From contig NZ_VLKO01000001.1 of NCBI RefSeq assembly GCF_007830355.1, positions 124,001 through 188,000 of the forward strand: a stretch of 64,000 nucleotides of DNA, written 5' to 3'. This DNA comes from Flavobacterium tiangeerense. GTDB taxonomy: Bacteria; Bacteroidota; Bacteroidia; Flavobacteriales; Flavobacteriaceae. The translations under genes and the position numbers were made by a program. Under the pieces are notes generated by a model. That model made no database searches. It saw nothing but the letters and a program-made list of their open reading frames with translations, and was not told the DNA's origin. Within the stretch, counting starts at the first letter, position 1. Every line of letters begins with the position of its first letter. This document shows, piece after piece, positions 8,728 to 18,040 of the stretch.

Positions 8728-10290
8728 ATGGATGAAATTTTTGAAATTGTAGAAAATATTTTCAGTTCTGGTGGGTTTATGCCTCGATGGATATGCGGGC
8801 AATGGTCAGAGACACTCGGTTGGCTCTATATTATTTCAAATATAGCTATTGGATTAGCCTACCTATCTATACCGATCTTCTTATACAAATTTGTCAAAAA
8901 AAGAAAAGAAAAAATATTTAATAGAGTGTTCATATGCTTTATGCTCTTTATCTTTTTTTGTGGCACTACGCATTTTGTGGACGCTATTATATTTTGGTTT
9001 CCGTTATACCGGCTAAATGCGGTAGTCTTAAGCATGACAGCATTGATATCTTGGATTACTGTTTTCGTGCTTTATCGTTTCCTTCCGATAGCATCACAAT
9101 ATCGATCTCCTGCAGATTTGCAGCTAATTATTGAGGAACAAACGAGAGACTTAGCCATTGCTTATCAAAAGTTATCAATCAGTGAGAATCAATTTAAGAC
9201 TCTAGTTAATAGTAATCCGGATATCATTACTCGGATAGACAAAAATTTAACCTATCAATTCATCAATGATTCGATTCGCGAAATACAAATGGATGCTGAA
9301 AATATTATTGGTAAGGACATTCGAGAAGTGCGAGGGAAAGCCAACAAAAAGATAAAGGAATTATTCATTAGCCAAGTAAAATCTGTTTTCAAAACAAATA
9401 AAACCGAAACGTTTGAATTTGAAATGAAGACCAATGAAAATCAAAATAATTACTTTCAATTATCAATCATACCGCTTGAAAATCAAGCGGGTGAATTGCC
9501 TGAAGATGTATTAGCAATAACCAAAAATATTACGCCTCAGAAACTATATGAACAGGAACTTAAGCGTAATATTAATCATTTCGAACTATTAGCTGATGGA
9601 ATAGAGAAAAAGAGAAAGATATTAGAAGATTTTACTTATATTGTTTCACATAATTTAAGATCACCTGTTGCCAATTTAGCCGCTTTGTTAAATTTGCTAA
9701 AAGACGAAACAGATGATGATATGCGAAACATGTTCATTGAAAAAATCGACATTGCCTTTCAAAGTCTTTCTACGACGGTAAACGATTTGACAAATGTTGT
9801 GCGAATACGACAAGATGCTGAAATACCGAAAGAAGAACTTTTCTTTCAAGATATTTTATCAAATCATCTAATCAATCTGGAAACACAGATTAACGAAACG
9901 GCTACCACAATTACTTACGATTTCAATGCATGTGAGAAAATTGATTATCCAAAAGTATACCTTGAAAGTATTTTTTTAAACTTATTAACTAACGCGATTA
10001 AATACAGCTCACCAAAAAGAGCACCGCAAATTATTTTTAAATCGTTTATTGACAAAGATGGAATGATTAGCTTAACTTGCGAAGACAACGGCATGGGCAT
10101 TAATCTAGAAAAACATGGCGCAAAGCTTTTTGGTCTAAATAAAACATTTCACGAGCATCCTGATGCGAAGGGTGCTGGCTTGTTTATCACTAAGAATCAA
10201 ATCGAAACAATGGGAGGTGCGATTTATGCTGAAAGTGAAGTAGATAAAGGATCCAAATTTATTATCTATTTCAATGTCAATAATTCTTAA
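8728..10290 (+). CDS. Hybrid-free sensor histidine kinase with ethylene-receptor-like membrane domain
   Basis: I start at the ATG at 8728 (520 residues), because the 22 residues of the longer frame cross a poly-A tract and are not part of the family. Residues 20-115 hold three membrane helices of the ethylene-receptor type. These include LYIISN (N38), AYLSIP (Y45) and FFCGTTHF (C78, H82), then FWFPLYRL and a third helix. C78 and H82 match the copper ligands Cys65/His69 of plant ETR1; Asn38 stands where ETR1 has Asp25. A PAS domain (about 145-270) follows. Next come a HisKA domain with H box SHNLRSPVANL (about 308) and a complete ATPase domain: NLLTNAIKYS, DNGMGI, KGAGLFITK. The receiver at 10346 is the likely partner. 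Confidence 0.88.
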   Translation: MDEIFEIVENIFSSGGFMPRWICGQWSETLGWLYIISNIAIGLAYLSIPIFLYKFVKKRKEKIFNRVFICFMLFIFFCGTTHFVDAIIFWFPLYRLNAVVLSMTALISWITVFVLYRFLPIASQYRSPADLQLIIEEQTRDLAIAYQKLSISENQFKTLVNSNPDIITRIDKNLTYQFINDSIREIQMDAENIIGKDIREVRGKANKKIKELFISQVKSVFKTNKTETFEFEMKTNENQNNYFQLSIIPLENQAGELPEDVLAITKNITPQKLYEQELKRNINHFELLADGIEKKRKILEDFTYIVSHNLRSPVANLAALLNLLKDETDDDMRNMFIEKIDIAFQSLSTTVNDLTNVVRIRQDAEIPKEELFFQDILSNHLINLETQINETATTITYDFNACEKIDYPKVYLESIFLNLLTNAIKYSSPKRAPQIIFKSFIDKDGMISLTCEDNGMGINLEKHGAKLFGLNKTFHEHPDAKGAGLFITKNQIETMGGAIYAESEVDKGSKFIIYFNVNNS

Positions 10291-10345
10291 ATTTAAAAAA
10301 AATATTGTGATTGTAAAAAATAGTACAATTCTTTAAAAAACATTT

Positions 10346-10750
10346 ATGAAAAAGATAAATACTTTTTGCATTGTAGACGATGATGATATTTATCAGTTCA
10401 CTACATCACTTTTGCTGAAAAAGACTGATCTAGTAAATAAGATTATCGTGTTTTCAAATGGACTAAAAGCCATTAATTTTCTAAAGGATGAGATGGGTAA
10501 TATAGAAAACATTCCTGACATTCTATTTTTAGATGTGAACATGCCTGTTATGGATGGGTGGGAGTTTTTGGAGGAATACCTAATAATCAAGCCCATGATA
10601 CCTAAAACAATAGTAATTTACATGGTGACTTCATCTGTGGATGAAAAAGATGTTTTAAGAGCCAAAAGTATTAGTGCATTGTCAGGTTATTTGGTAAAGC
10701 CTATATCAAGCCAAAATATAGAAGAAGTTATTTTAGGAATTTTTAATTGA
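10346..10750 (+). CDS. Single-domain response regulator partner of the ethylene-receptor-like kinase
   Basis: A 134-residue stand-alone receiver. IVDDDD supplies the acidic pocket, ILFLDVNMPVMDGWEFL the phospho-Asp (about 59), MVTSSVD the switch residue and LVKPIS the Lys. No output domain is present. It lies 55 bp after the kinase on the same strand and is probably co-transcribed. It shares the MPV.DGW core with the receiver at 6670. Confidence 0.9.
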   Translation: MKKINTFCIVDDDDIYQFTTSLLLKKTDLVNKIIVFSNGLKAINFLKDEMGNIENIPDILFLDVNMPVMDGWEFLEEYLIIKPMIPKTIVIYMVTSSVDEKDVLRAKSISALSGYLVKPISSQNIEEVILGIFN

Positions 10751-11094
10751 ATTTTGTTTTCAATCAACTTTTAAATCTAGCCGCAAGGATGTTCTTTCCG
10801 TGTGTGTAAAACTTTTTTTCGCAAAAAATAACTATAAAGTTTTCAGGTTTAAACCAAACAGTCCATTCTGTTCGCTCGGGATTACATTCCGTTACTGTTT
10901 ACTGTTATCAAATAATGAATTACACTAAATACTTCTATCATCATTAAAAAATGAAATTAGAAATACTATACCCATTCTTTATCACAAAAATTCAATAAAT
11001 CATTTCGACCCAATTATAGCAATTTAACAAAACTACTTTATCTTTGATTAAACATAAAAGGAAATATCCTTTGTTACATAAATCCAAAGTCATT
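10751..11094. other. Intergenic stretch with repeat copy B and a promoter-like box
   Basis: It contains repeat copy B (10869-10998). A TATCTTTG box at 11039-11046, 48 bp before the xseA fragment start, is plausibly that gene's old promoter. No gene is visible. Confidence 0.4.
10869..10998 (+). repeat. Degenerate direct repeat, copy B
   Basis: Counterpart of 8241-8371, in the same orientation and sharing TTCGCTCG, ATTAC-TTCCGT and ATTAAAAA in order. The pair brackets the kinase/receiver genes, which is compatible with insertion or duplication of that module. Confidence 0.45.
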
Positions 11095-11235
11095 ATGCCT
11101 GAGAAAAATAATGACAAAACTATTTTTTCGCTGCTGGAAGTAACAAAAAGTATAAAAAAAACTCTGAAGCAATTATATTCAATTACTTTTTGGATTAAAG
11201 CTGAAATGAACAAACTGAATCATTACAGTCATTAA
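11095..11235 (+). pseudogene. xseA: Truncated exodeoxyribonuclease VII large subunit (N-terminal 46 codons)
   Basis: The translation MPEKNNDKTIFSLLEV, then TKSIKKTL and FWIKAEMNKLNHYSH, matches the extreme N-terminus (start of the OB fold) of flavobacterial XseA. A TAA follows at once and nothing downstream continues the protein in any frame I checked. A promoter-type box survives upstream. The full gene is about 400 codons, so this is a broken copy, located about 150 bp before tRNA scar 2. A duplication or deletion at an island junction is a natural explanation. A complete xseA presumably exists elsewhere. Confidence 0.6.
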
Positions 11236-11381
11236 ACAAGTGATAGATCAAAAACATCTTCCATATTAGGAGTGAGGAAAAAGCATGAAGAAAACGGTAA
11301 AAAACGATAAAAATAGATTTTTTTTTAAAAATTAAAACATTGAAAATCAATAGTTTAAAAAATAAAAAAGTTAAATTTCAA

Positions 11382-11425
11382 TTTTCATAACCATGAGGTC
11401 CCGAGTTCAAATCTCGGTCTCGACA
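11382..11425 (+). repeat. tRNA 3'-half scar, copy 2 (putative att site)
   Basis: The same tRNA 3' half as at 1712: TTCATAACC-ATGAGGTC then CCGAGTTCAAATCTCGG and TCTCG, after which the acceptor end has changed to ACACC. It differs from copy 1 at one internal position and in the last acceptor bases. No 5' tRNA half lies upstream. A terminator hairpin follows, as in copy 1. Confidence 0.75.
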
Positions 11426-11433
11426 CCAAGACA

Positions 11434-11467
11434 AACCCTTAAACCTGAATTGTTTAAGGTTTTTTTA
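11434..11467 (+). terminator. Terminator after tRNA scar 2
   Basis: AACCCTTAAAC pairs with GTTTAAGGTT, with one mismatch or bulge in the stem, and a run of T follows. It is a decayed homologue of the hairpin at 1760. Confidence 0.7.
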
Positions 11468-11570
11468 TTAAAAATGAATTCCGGAATGCAGACTTTAAAA
11501 TGCTAAAGCGAGGCAAGGGACTGAGGAATTTTACATATTGAAATTCAAATATCAATCGATTTTAAACAAA

Positions 11571-11610
11571 AAAAGGTATAAATGAATTGTAGTTTTCATT
11601 TATACCTTTT
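11571..11610. terminator. Bidirectional terminator-like hairpin
   Basis: A perfect 16-bp inverted repeat (AAAAGGTATAAATGAA / TTCATTTATACCTTTT) with an 8-nt loop has A and T runs on both sides. It is the first strong hairpin downstream of the minus-strand export operon, whose last stop is at 11769. It may end that transcript. Confidence 0.6.
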
Positions 11611-11768
11611 GAATTTTAGTCAAATTGATTTGAATTATGCAACTATTGAAAAAATTAACTGTGGATTATTTACCAAAATATAACTTAAATCATAAGTTAG
11701 TTTTTTCTATCCACATTTATAAAATAAAATTGTTCAGATTTTGAAAACCAAGGGTTTTTGTTTAAAAA

Positions 11769-12893
11769 TTAAATTTTGCTCCTTTTTGAAATTGCTTTGT
11801 AATTATTAATAAGTATACTGGCTCCATTTGCAGAAGACAATTCCTCTAAACTTGTTTCACAAAGAGCATCTATCCTGCACATTTGATCTATTGTAGAGAG
11901 TAATTTTCCAGAGGTTTCATCAAAAATAAAAATGTTATCAATTGCATTTTTAATAATTTTGATTAGTTGTTTAAAATCATCTTGGGAAAATTCATTCTCT
12001 AAAATATAATTTTCTAATCTAGCTCCTTTTCTGTATTTAGGATACTCCTCAAGCCCCATAAAGTGCAACATCCATGACTTATTGTAATATCCAATTGTTT
12101 TTACAATTCCTATATAATCTGCAATTAACTCATCGTGTAAGTTATTTGATGCTATCCCATATTTTTGAAGAGTATATAAATGTGTACATTCATGTTCTTC
12201 TCTTATCGAAATGGAATAGGACAACCATGCATCTTCAGTCAAACCCAATTGTTTTGCTGCTACATTACTATAGGGTTTTATACTCAAAATAATTAAATTA
12301 TCCTTAAATAATTTCTTATTAGGCAATACATTACAAGTAAACTCTTCTGTCCAATTTCCAAAAGTATTGGTTGCTAACCATTTGTTTTTTAAAATGGTCA
12401 ATCTCTCCCAATTATTGATGCCGTTTATTAACATGGCGCCCATAGATTGGGGAACATAGTTAGGGTTGTTTTTATATAAAAGTGACTGTATAATCGTAGT
12501 GAAGTCTTCACTATTTGAAACCGTTACTATGGGTATTGAACCAGCAATACTTTTATGAACTTTAAATGTGATATTTTCAAAATCGTTTAAATGTAGTAAA
12601 AAAGGAAAATTCATATCGACTGTTTTTCCTCTTAACACTATATCTTTATAAAATTCTGTTTTTTCTATGCCTAACTGTATTGGGAAATTCAATTGAGGAT
12701 AGCATTTTTTTAATTCATTAAACACCATTTTACCTTCTGAAACTCGTGTTGAAATCCCTCTCCAATATTCAAGATCAATCTCATCAAAAAAAGGCGATGT
12801 TACGTTTTTTTTTACTAAAAATTTATTCTCCAAGTAGTTTTTAAGTCCTGCAGAAAAACAAATGCTGTTAGTGTGGTCAACTTCCTTTACCAT
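11769..12893 (-). CDS. HExxH-containing protein, last gene of the peptide-export operon
   Basis: A 374-residue protein without a signal peptide, so probably cytoplasmic. I do not recognise a named family. Residues 234-238 read HECTH, an HExxH zinc-protease signature in the context SIREEHECTHLYTLQKYG. DEL at 254-256 about 16 residues later could give a third ligand (gluzincin-like spacing). The rest is mixed alpha/beta with no other motif. It starts 22 bp after the second ABC transporter gene and closes the operon. A role in leader degradation, core trimming or self-protection is possible; catalysis is unproven because the motif alone can occur by chance. Confidence 0.7.
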   Translation of the reverse strand: MVKEVDHTNSICFSAGLKNYLENKFLVKKNVTSPFFDEIDLEYWRGISTRVSEGKMVFNELKKCYPQLNFPIQLGIEKTEFYKDIVLRGKTVDMNFPFLLHLNDFENITFKVHKSIAGSIPIVTVSNSEDFTTIIQSLLYKNNPNYVPQSMGAMLINGINNWERLTILKNKWLATNTFGNWTEEFTCNVLPNKKLFKDNLIILSIKPYSNVAAKQLGLTEDAWLSYSISIREEHECTHLYTLQKYGIASNNLHDELIADYIGIVKTIGYYNKSWMLHFMGLEEYPKYRKGARLENYILENEFSQDDFKQLIKIIKNAIDNIFIFDETSGKLLSTIDQMCRIDALCETSLEELSSANGASILINNYKAISKRSKI

Positions 12894-12915
12894 ATCTTAA
12901 ATTTATTAAAAAGTA

Positions 12916-15822
12916 TTAAGCAATTTGACGTTTAGCAAGTTCTGTAAACAATCCGTCCTTTTGAATTAATTCTTCATAAGTTCCTGACTCTTTAATTTCC
13001 CCTTTATCTAATACAAAAATACGATCAGCATTTTTTATAGTACTCAACCTGTGTGCTATGACTATACGAGTAGCTTGAAGTTTATCTAAACTTTCTGCAA
13101 CAATATTTTGAGTTTTATTATCAAGAGCACTCGTAGCCTCATCCATAAATAATAATCTAGGCTTATGGGCAATTGCTCTTGCAATCATTAATCTTTGTCT
13201 TTGACCTCCTGAAAAAGTTCCAGCTCCCTCACTAATAACAGTATGCATTTCCATTGGCATATTCTTTATATCATCTTCCATACCAGCCATTCGTGCTGCA
13301 TCCCAAGCATCATCTAATGTTAATTCTGAATTTCCAACAATATTTTGATAAATACTACCTGACATAAGTGCTCCGTTTTGTAATACCACCCCTATTTGTC
13401 GTCTTGTCAATTCTTTATTCATTGCGTCAAATGTATTACCATCATAGAATATTGAGCCTAACTCCGGATGTTCAAATCCTAAAAGGAGTCTCATAATAGT
13501 AGATTTTCCAGAGCCGGAAGCACCTACAAAAGCAACCATTTCACCAGGTTTTATTTTAAATGTAATATTTTTTAAAATTAAAGGTTGATCCTCATAATAC
13601 CTAAAAGATATAGAATTCAACTCAATTTCACCCATTAATTCACCTGGATCAATACTTTCCTCTATCGATTCTGGTTTTTCCTCTAGAATAGGCTTAACCC
13701 TTTCGTAAAGAGGGATAACACTAAGTGAAGAAATAAATGCCATACTTAATCTTAAACTATCATTTAAAAATTTGTTGAAGGAAATGATAAAAGCCATAAA
13801 TGAGCCAACAGACATCATTGCCGCATCTTTAGAATTTAAAACCGTATAATATATGAATGAAAAAAATAATATACTTGTAAAAAGAGGATAAGAACTATTG
13901 AAAACCTCCACAAAATTTTGGTAACTACCTGAACTAAAGCCTAATTTTTTTAATTTTGAAAACTTTTCACCCCAAAGAGAAAAAATTCTTTTTTCACCTC
14001 CTGTTATCCTTATTTTACTAATTCCAGATAGAAATTCGAAAAGAAAACCTTGAATATCTCCTTGGTATTTTGACACCTCTCTATCGTACTTGAGTTTAAA
14101 CCAGCCCATCAAAATCATAAAAGCAATAGCTATTAAGGCAAGCGTAACTCCAACCCATGCTAAACTAGAATCATAATAAAAAAGAAGTAATAAATTTACA
14201 AAAGAGAATACCCCACTAAGTACAACTGTCATCAATGTATTAGATAAAATTTGTCTTATTGAATTAATACTTAAAACTCTATTTGTAAGATCACCCGCTG
14301 TATATTTTTTATAAAAAGTTACAGGTAAGCGAAGGATATAATCCATCACTCCTACTTGAAGGTTAATACTTGATTTTGACTCTAACCTCATTTGCAAAAC
14401 TCCTTGCGCAAGTTGCAGTCCAGCTGATACAAAACCGATAATTATCATGATAATGAAAATTTCTAAATGTATAGATTTATCTGCAGTGGGTATTACATCA
14501 TCATATATCATTCCTGATAAAATAGGAATTAATAAACCTATTAAACTTACAAGTAAGGAAGCAACTAGTAATAGTCTGGCATCTTTTTTTACGCCATTCA
14601 TAGCGAAATTCAATACTTTTTTTATGGAATCCATTTTTACATCAAATCCAGAAAAAAACATATACCCAATAGGTTCTAAAGTGTCGGCTATTTCATTATT
14701 AACTATAGTTTCGGTACCCTTAGAAAAGTTTTTAATTAAATAAGTGGTAGAATTTTTCTGAATGAGAGCTACAGGTTCATTTGTTTCTTTTATAAATGCT
14801 AACAAATGTCCATTTTCATCTTTCCACCACACATCTCGTAAAATAATTTTTCGTATTCTTACTTTAGAACTCTGAGCAATTGCATATAAATAATTATTTG
14901 TATTGTAATTATCCGTCTCAAAATATTTGGGCTCTTCAAATTTAAAACCTGTTTGTTCTCCAATTAATTGGCATGTCAAAAAAAGTATATTTTGCTTTTT
15001 TGCTTTATCTTTCTTGGAGTGATGTAACTCTTTTTTAGAACCAGTAACTATCGATTTTATTTTTTCTAAAGTGCTTTTTAATTCCTCTTCTTGATAAATT
15101 AATTTATCATTAAGAATATCACTTTCTGATAAACTACTGATCTCTATATTCTTGCAAAGTTGATTGTAAAAATGACCTTGTAGTTTTTCTAAAGAAATTA
15201 AAAAATTAATTTCATCCTCTAAAACTTCTCTAGTACTCATAGATTTCAACTCAGAACTTTCAGACAAGGACTTAACCCATAACTTATTACAAACAGGAAT
15301 AGGAAATTTAAGTCCATCACTATAATTAATGGTCTCATGATCTGAAAAAATAGAAAGCTCTCCATCAATTAAACTTATCCAGTTTATTCCATGAGAAGGG
15401 TATGCAATTGTATTTTGATTTAAAACAAAGTAATTATAACTATCAATCGTTTTGTAAGTTTTTGGAGTGTTACTTGAGTTGATTTTAAATGAAGTTTTCA
15501 GTATCCATTTATCAATCATACCGGCTAGAAAAAAATGATCAATAGCAATAAGTTTATGTTTATCTATTGACAACAAAGTTGCTTCGTTTGAAAAAACAAT
15601 TAAACGAGTATCATTTTTACAGTCAGTTGAAAGTAAACTAAATAATAAGTCTCCTTTTTTAGCGGAGTATAAATATTTTAACGCACATAAATAATCTCCT
15701 TTTTCATCAACTCTTACATAAAACACATTTACTTCACCAGAAACTACCATCCAGAGTTTATCTGTGTTATTTAGTATCAATGGTTCTTCGACTCCTATAT
15801 ATATTTTTTCTTTCGTTGACAT
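12916..15822 (-). CDS. NHLP-type peptide export ABC transporter, permease/ATPase with cNMP-like N-terminus
   Basis: At 968 residues this is larger than an ordinary ABC exporter and matches the second transporter of NHLP (NHLM) bacteriocin systems. The first ~200 residues are beta-rich and look like a cyclic-nucleotide-binding (cupin-like) fold (LWMVVSGEVNVFYV, KKGDLLFSL). A linker and an ABC membrane domain with about six helices (about 420-690) follow. The ATPase has Walker A GASGSGKST, signature SGGQRQRL, Walker B LLFMDEATSALD and H-loop IAHRLST. No C39 peptidase is present. It lies 10 bp after the peptidase transporter gene and may form a heterodimer with it. Confidence 0.92.
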   Translation of the reverse strand: MSTKEKIYIGVEEPLILNNTDKLWMVVSGEVNVFYVRVDEKGDYLCALKYLYSAKKGDLLFSLLSTDCKNDTRLIVFSNEATLLSIDKHKLIAIDHFFLAGMIDKWILKTSFKINSSNTPKTYKTIDSYNYFVLNQNTIAYPSHGINWISLIDGELSIFSDHETINYSDGLKFPIPVCNKLWVKSLSESSELKSMSTREVLEDEINFLISLEKLQGHFYNQLCKNIEISSLSESDILNDKLIYQEEELKSTLEKIKSIVTGSKKELHHSKKDKAKKQNILFLTCQLIGEQTGFKFEEPKYFETDNYNTNNYLYAIAQSSKVRIRKIILRDVWWKDENGHLLAFIKETNEPVALIQKNSTTYLIKNFSKGTETIVNNEIADTLEPIGYMFFSGFDVKMDSIKKVLNFAMNGVKKDARLLLVASLLVSLIGLLIPILSGMIYDDVIPTADKSIHLEIFIIMIIIGFVSAGLQLAQGVLQMRLESKSSINLQVGVMDYILRLPVTFYKKYTAGDLTNRVLSINSIRQILSNTLMTVVLSGVFSFVNLLLLFYYDSSLAWVGVTLALIAIAFMILMGWFKLKYDREVSKYQGDIQGFLFEFLSGISKIRITGGEKRIFSLWGEKFSKLKKLGFSSGSYQNFVEVFNSSYPLFTSILFFSFIYYTVLNSKDAAMMSVGSFMAFIISFNKFLNDSLRLSMAFISSLSVIPLYERVKPILEEKPESIEESIDPGELMGEIELNSISFRYYEDQPLILKNITFKIKPGEMVAFVGASGSGKSTIMRLLLGFEHPELGSIFYDGNTFDAMNKELTRRQIGVVLQNGALMSGSIYQNIVGNSELTLDDAWDAARMAGMEDDIKNMPMEMHTVISEGAGTFSGGQRQRLMIARAIAHKPRLLFMDEATSALDNKTQNIVAESLDKLQATRIVIAHRLSTIKNADRIFVLDKGEIKESGTYEELIQKDGLFTELAKRQIA

Positions 15823-15832
15823 ATCTTAATTT

Positions 15833-18031
15833 TTATTTTGTTTCAATCAATCTAGAATAAACACCATTTAATTTTAATAATTCTTTATGAGAGCCTCGTT
15901 CTACGATTTTACCAAACTCCATTACAATTATCTCATCACAGTCCATTATAGTGCTTAATCTATGGGCAACAATTAAACAAGTACATCCTCTTTTCTTAAT
16001 ATTATCCATCACAATTTTCTCTGTGGTTGAATCCAAGGCACTAGTAGCTTCATCCATAATTAAAATTGAAGGATTGCAAACTAGAGCTCTAGCAATTTCA
16101 ATTCGTTGACGCTGTCCACCGCTAAAATTTGATCCACCCTCTAAAACAGAGCTATCGTAACCCTCATTTCTAGCCGCAATAACATCATGAATATCAGCAT
16201 CTTTTGCGGAATTTATAATGTTTTTTTCTGGGATCATCACGTCCCAAAAAGAAATATTCTCTTTAATTGTGCCATTAAACACTAAAACTTCCTGATCAAT
16301 TACTGCTAATGATTCTGTAATGACATGTCTAGGAATATCTTTTCTATATTTATTATCTAACAATACGTCACCATCCCATGGATCATAAAGCCCTGAAGCT
16401 ATTCTTGCCACAGTAGACTTTCCGCTTCCAGAACCTCCTACTAGTGCTACTCTACTTCCGGGTCTTAACTTTAAATTAAAATTCTCAATTAACGCTGGCA
16501 TTGTAGGACTATATCCAAAAGTCACATTCTTCATTTCAAAATATCCAATTAATTTATTATTAATGGATTCCTTATTGGGCTGCTGAATATTTTTATCTTC
16601 GTTTTTTATAAATTGTTTGTCAATTTCATAGTTCATTACATCATCAATACGCGCCATATCGCTTTCCGTCTCGTGCAACATAGCTCCTACTGATACTAAT
16701 TGATTTACTGGAGTAATAAAATTGTTCATTAAATAGGTAAAGGCTACTAGAGCTCCTAATGTCATCTCTCCTTCCATTATCCTCAAAGCCCCTAAACCTA
16801 AAATTAAAGTATTTGTTAAAGATGAAATTAGGTTTGGGAGTATATTAAGTCTTATAGTCAACCACCCAAATTCTTGTTGAGCATTCATTACTTTAGCCAA
16901 ATAACCAATCCAATTCGTGAAAAAATCATTTTCTCTACCAGAAGATTTTAATGTTTCAATCATGCTAATTCCAGAAGTAGTAGTTCCTAATAACTTTCCA
17001 GTTTCATTGCTCAATCTTCGGCTTCCGTCTTTTCTAGCAGTCGAAACATACTTTAAGGCAACCACATTTAACAGTGCCATAAAAACACCTATTAAAGTCA
17101 GGGTAACATCATAGGAGAACATTAAAATTGCATAAAAAATTACAACAATAACATTTAAAGCCGCATTTGCTAAATCACCACTTAATAGTTTTGCTACTTT
17201 GTCATTCAATGAAACTCTATTACCTATTTCACCACTATATCTCTGAGTAAAAAAAGCAATAGGTAAATGAAAAACATGCCAAAGAAATTTACTAGAAGTT
17301 ACTAATGCTAGTTTTGTTTCTAATTTAAGTAAAAAGTATTGCTGCAGATAGACTAAAGATGCATTAACAATAAGAAGGCCTCCCATAATTAATAAAAGCG
17401 GCATTACAAAACCTGAAAAATTATTCACTAGATATTTATCTATAAATATTTTAAGGAATGATGGAATTACTAAACCAGGAATTACTAAAAACAAGCTTGC
17501 AATAATAATGTAGGTTATACTCAATTTAGAATTTGTAATTCTTGAAATTAGCGATGCAAATAAGCCTTTTTTCTCATTTCCTTTTTCAAAATCTTTTGAT
17601 GGACTAAAGGTTAAAACAACTCCAGTGTAAGAATCATCAAATTCTTTGTGAGTTACATAATACCTACCTTGAGCAGGATCACTAAGATAAACTCTCTTTT
17701 TTGTAAAACCCTCAAGAACCAAAAAGTGATTGAAATTCCAAAAAATAATGGCTGGAGCTTCTATTTGCATTAACTTTTCAATAGACTTAGCGTATCCTTT
17801 TGCCTCTAACCCAAACTCTTTAGCCGCTTTTAGAATATTTGTAGCCTTTAATCCATCTCGTGATACCCCACAAGCTATTCTCAATTTTTCTAATGGAACA
17901 AATTTTCCAAAATGTCCTAAAATAATACTTAAAGCAGCAGCACCACATTCAACGCTTTCCATCTGAAGAACAGTAGGCACTTTGACAGGTCTATTTTGTT
18001 TTTTTAAAAGTAAGTTTATGATATTTTTCAT
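15833..18031 (-). CDS. C39-peptidase ABC transporter that trims and exports GG-leader peptides
   Basis: A 732-residue protein of the bacteriocin-processing ABC family. The N-terminal C39 peptidase has its oxyanion Gln23 and catalytic Cys29 in LQMESVECGAAAL, His102 in NFNHFLVLEGF and Asp118 in YLSDPAQG, so all catalytic residues are intact. The membrane domain spans about 170-450. The ATPase has GGSGSGKST, SGGQRQRIEIARAL, ILIMDEATSALD and IVAHRLST. This enzyme class cuts after Gly-Gly, matching the VAGG/VSGG sites of the eight precursors at 30205-35721. It is co-transcribed with the HlyD gene before it (9-bp gap). Confidence 0.95.
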   Translation of the reverse strand: MKNIINLLLKKQNRPVKVPTVLQMESVECGAAALSIILGHFGKFVPLEKLRIACGVSRDGLKATNILKAAKEFGLEAKGYAKSIEKLMQIEAPAIIFWNFNHFLVLEGFTKKRVYLSDPAQGRYYVTHKEFDDSYTGVVLTFSPSKDFEKGNEKKGLFASLISRITNSKLSITYIIIASLFLVIPGLVIPSFLKIFIDKYLVNNFSGFVMPLLLIMGGLLIVNASLVYLQQYFLLKLETKLALVTSSKFLWHVFHLPIAFFTQRYSGEIGNRVSLNDKVAKLLSGDLANAALNVIVVIFYAILMFSYDVTLTLIGVFMALLNVVALKYVSTARKDGSRRLSNETGKLLGTTTSGISMIETLKSSGRENDFFTNWIGYLAKVMNAQQEFGWLTIRLNILPNLISSLTNTLILGLGALRIMEGEMTLGALVAFTYLMNNFITPVNQLVSVGAMLHETESDMARIDDVMNYEIDKQFIKNEDKNIQQPNKESINNKLIGYFEMKNVTFGYSPTMPALIENFNLKLRPGSRVALVGGSGSGKSTVARIASGLYDPWDGDVLLDNKYRKDIPRHVITESLAVIDQEVLVFNGTIKENISFWDVMIPEKNIINSAKDADIHDVIAARNEGYDSSVLEGGSNFSGGQRQRIEIARALVCNPSILIMDEATSALDSTTEKIVMDNIKKRGCTCLIVAHRLSTIMDCDEIIVMEFGKIVERGSHKELLKLNGVYSRLIETK

Positions 18032-18040
18032 TTTGATGGA

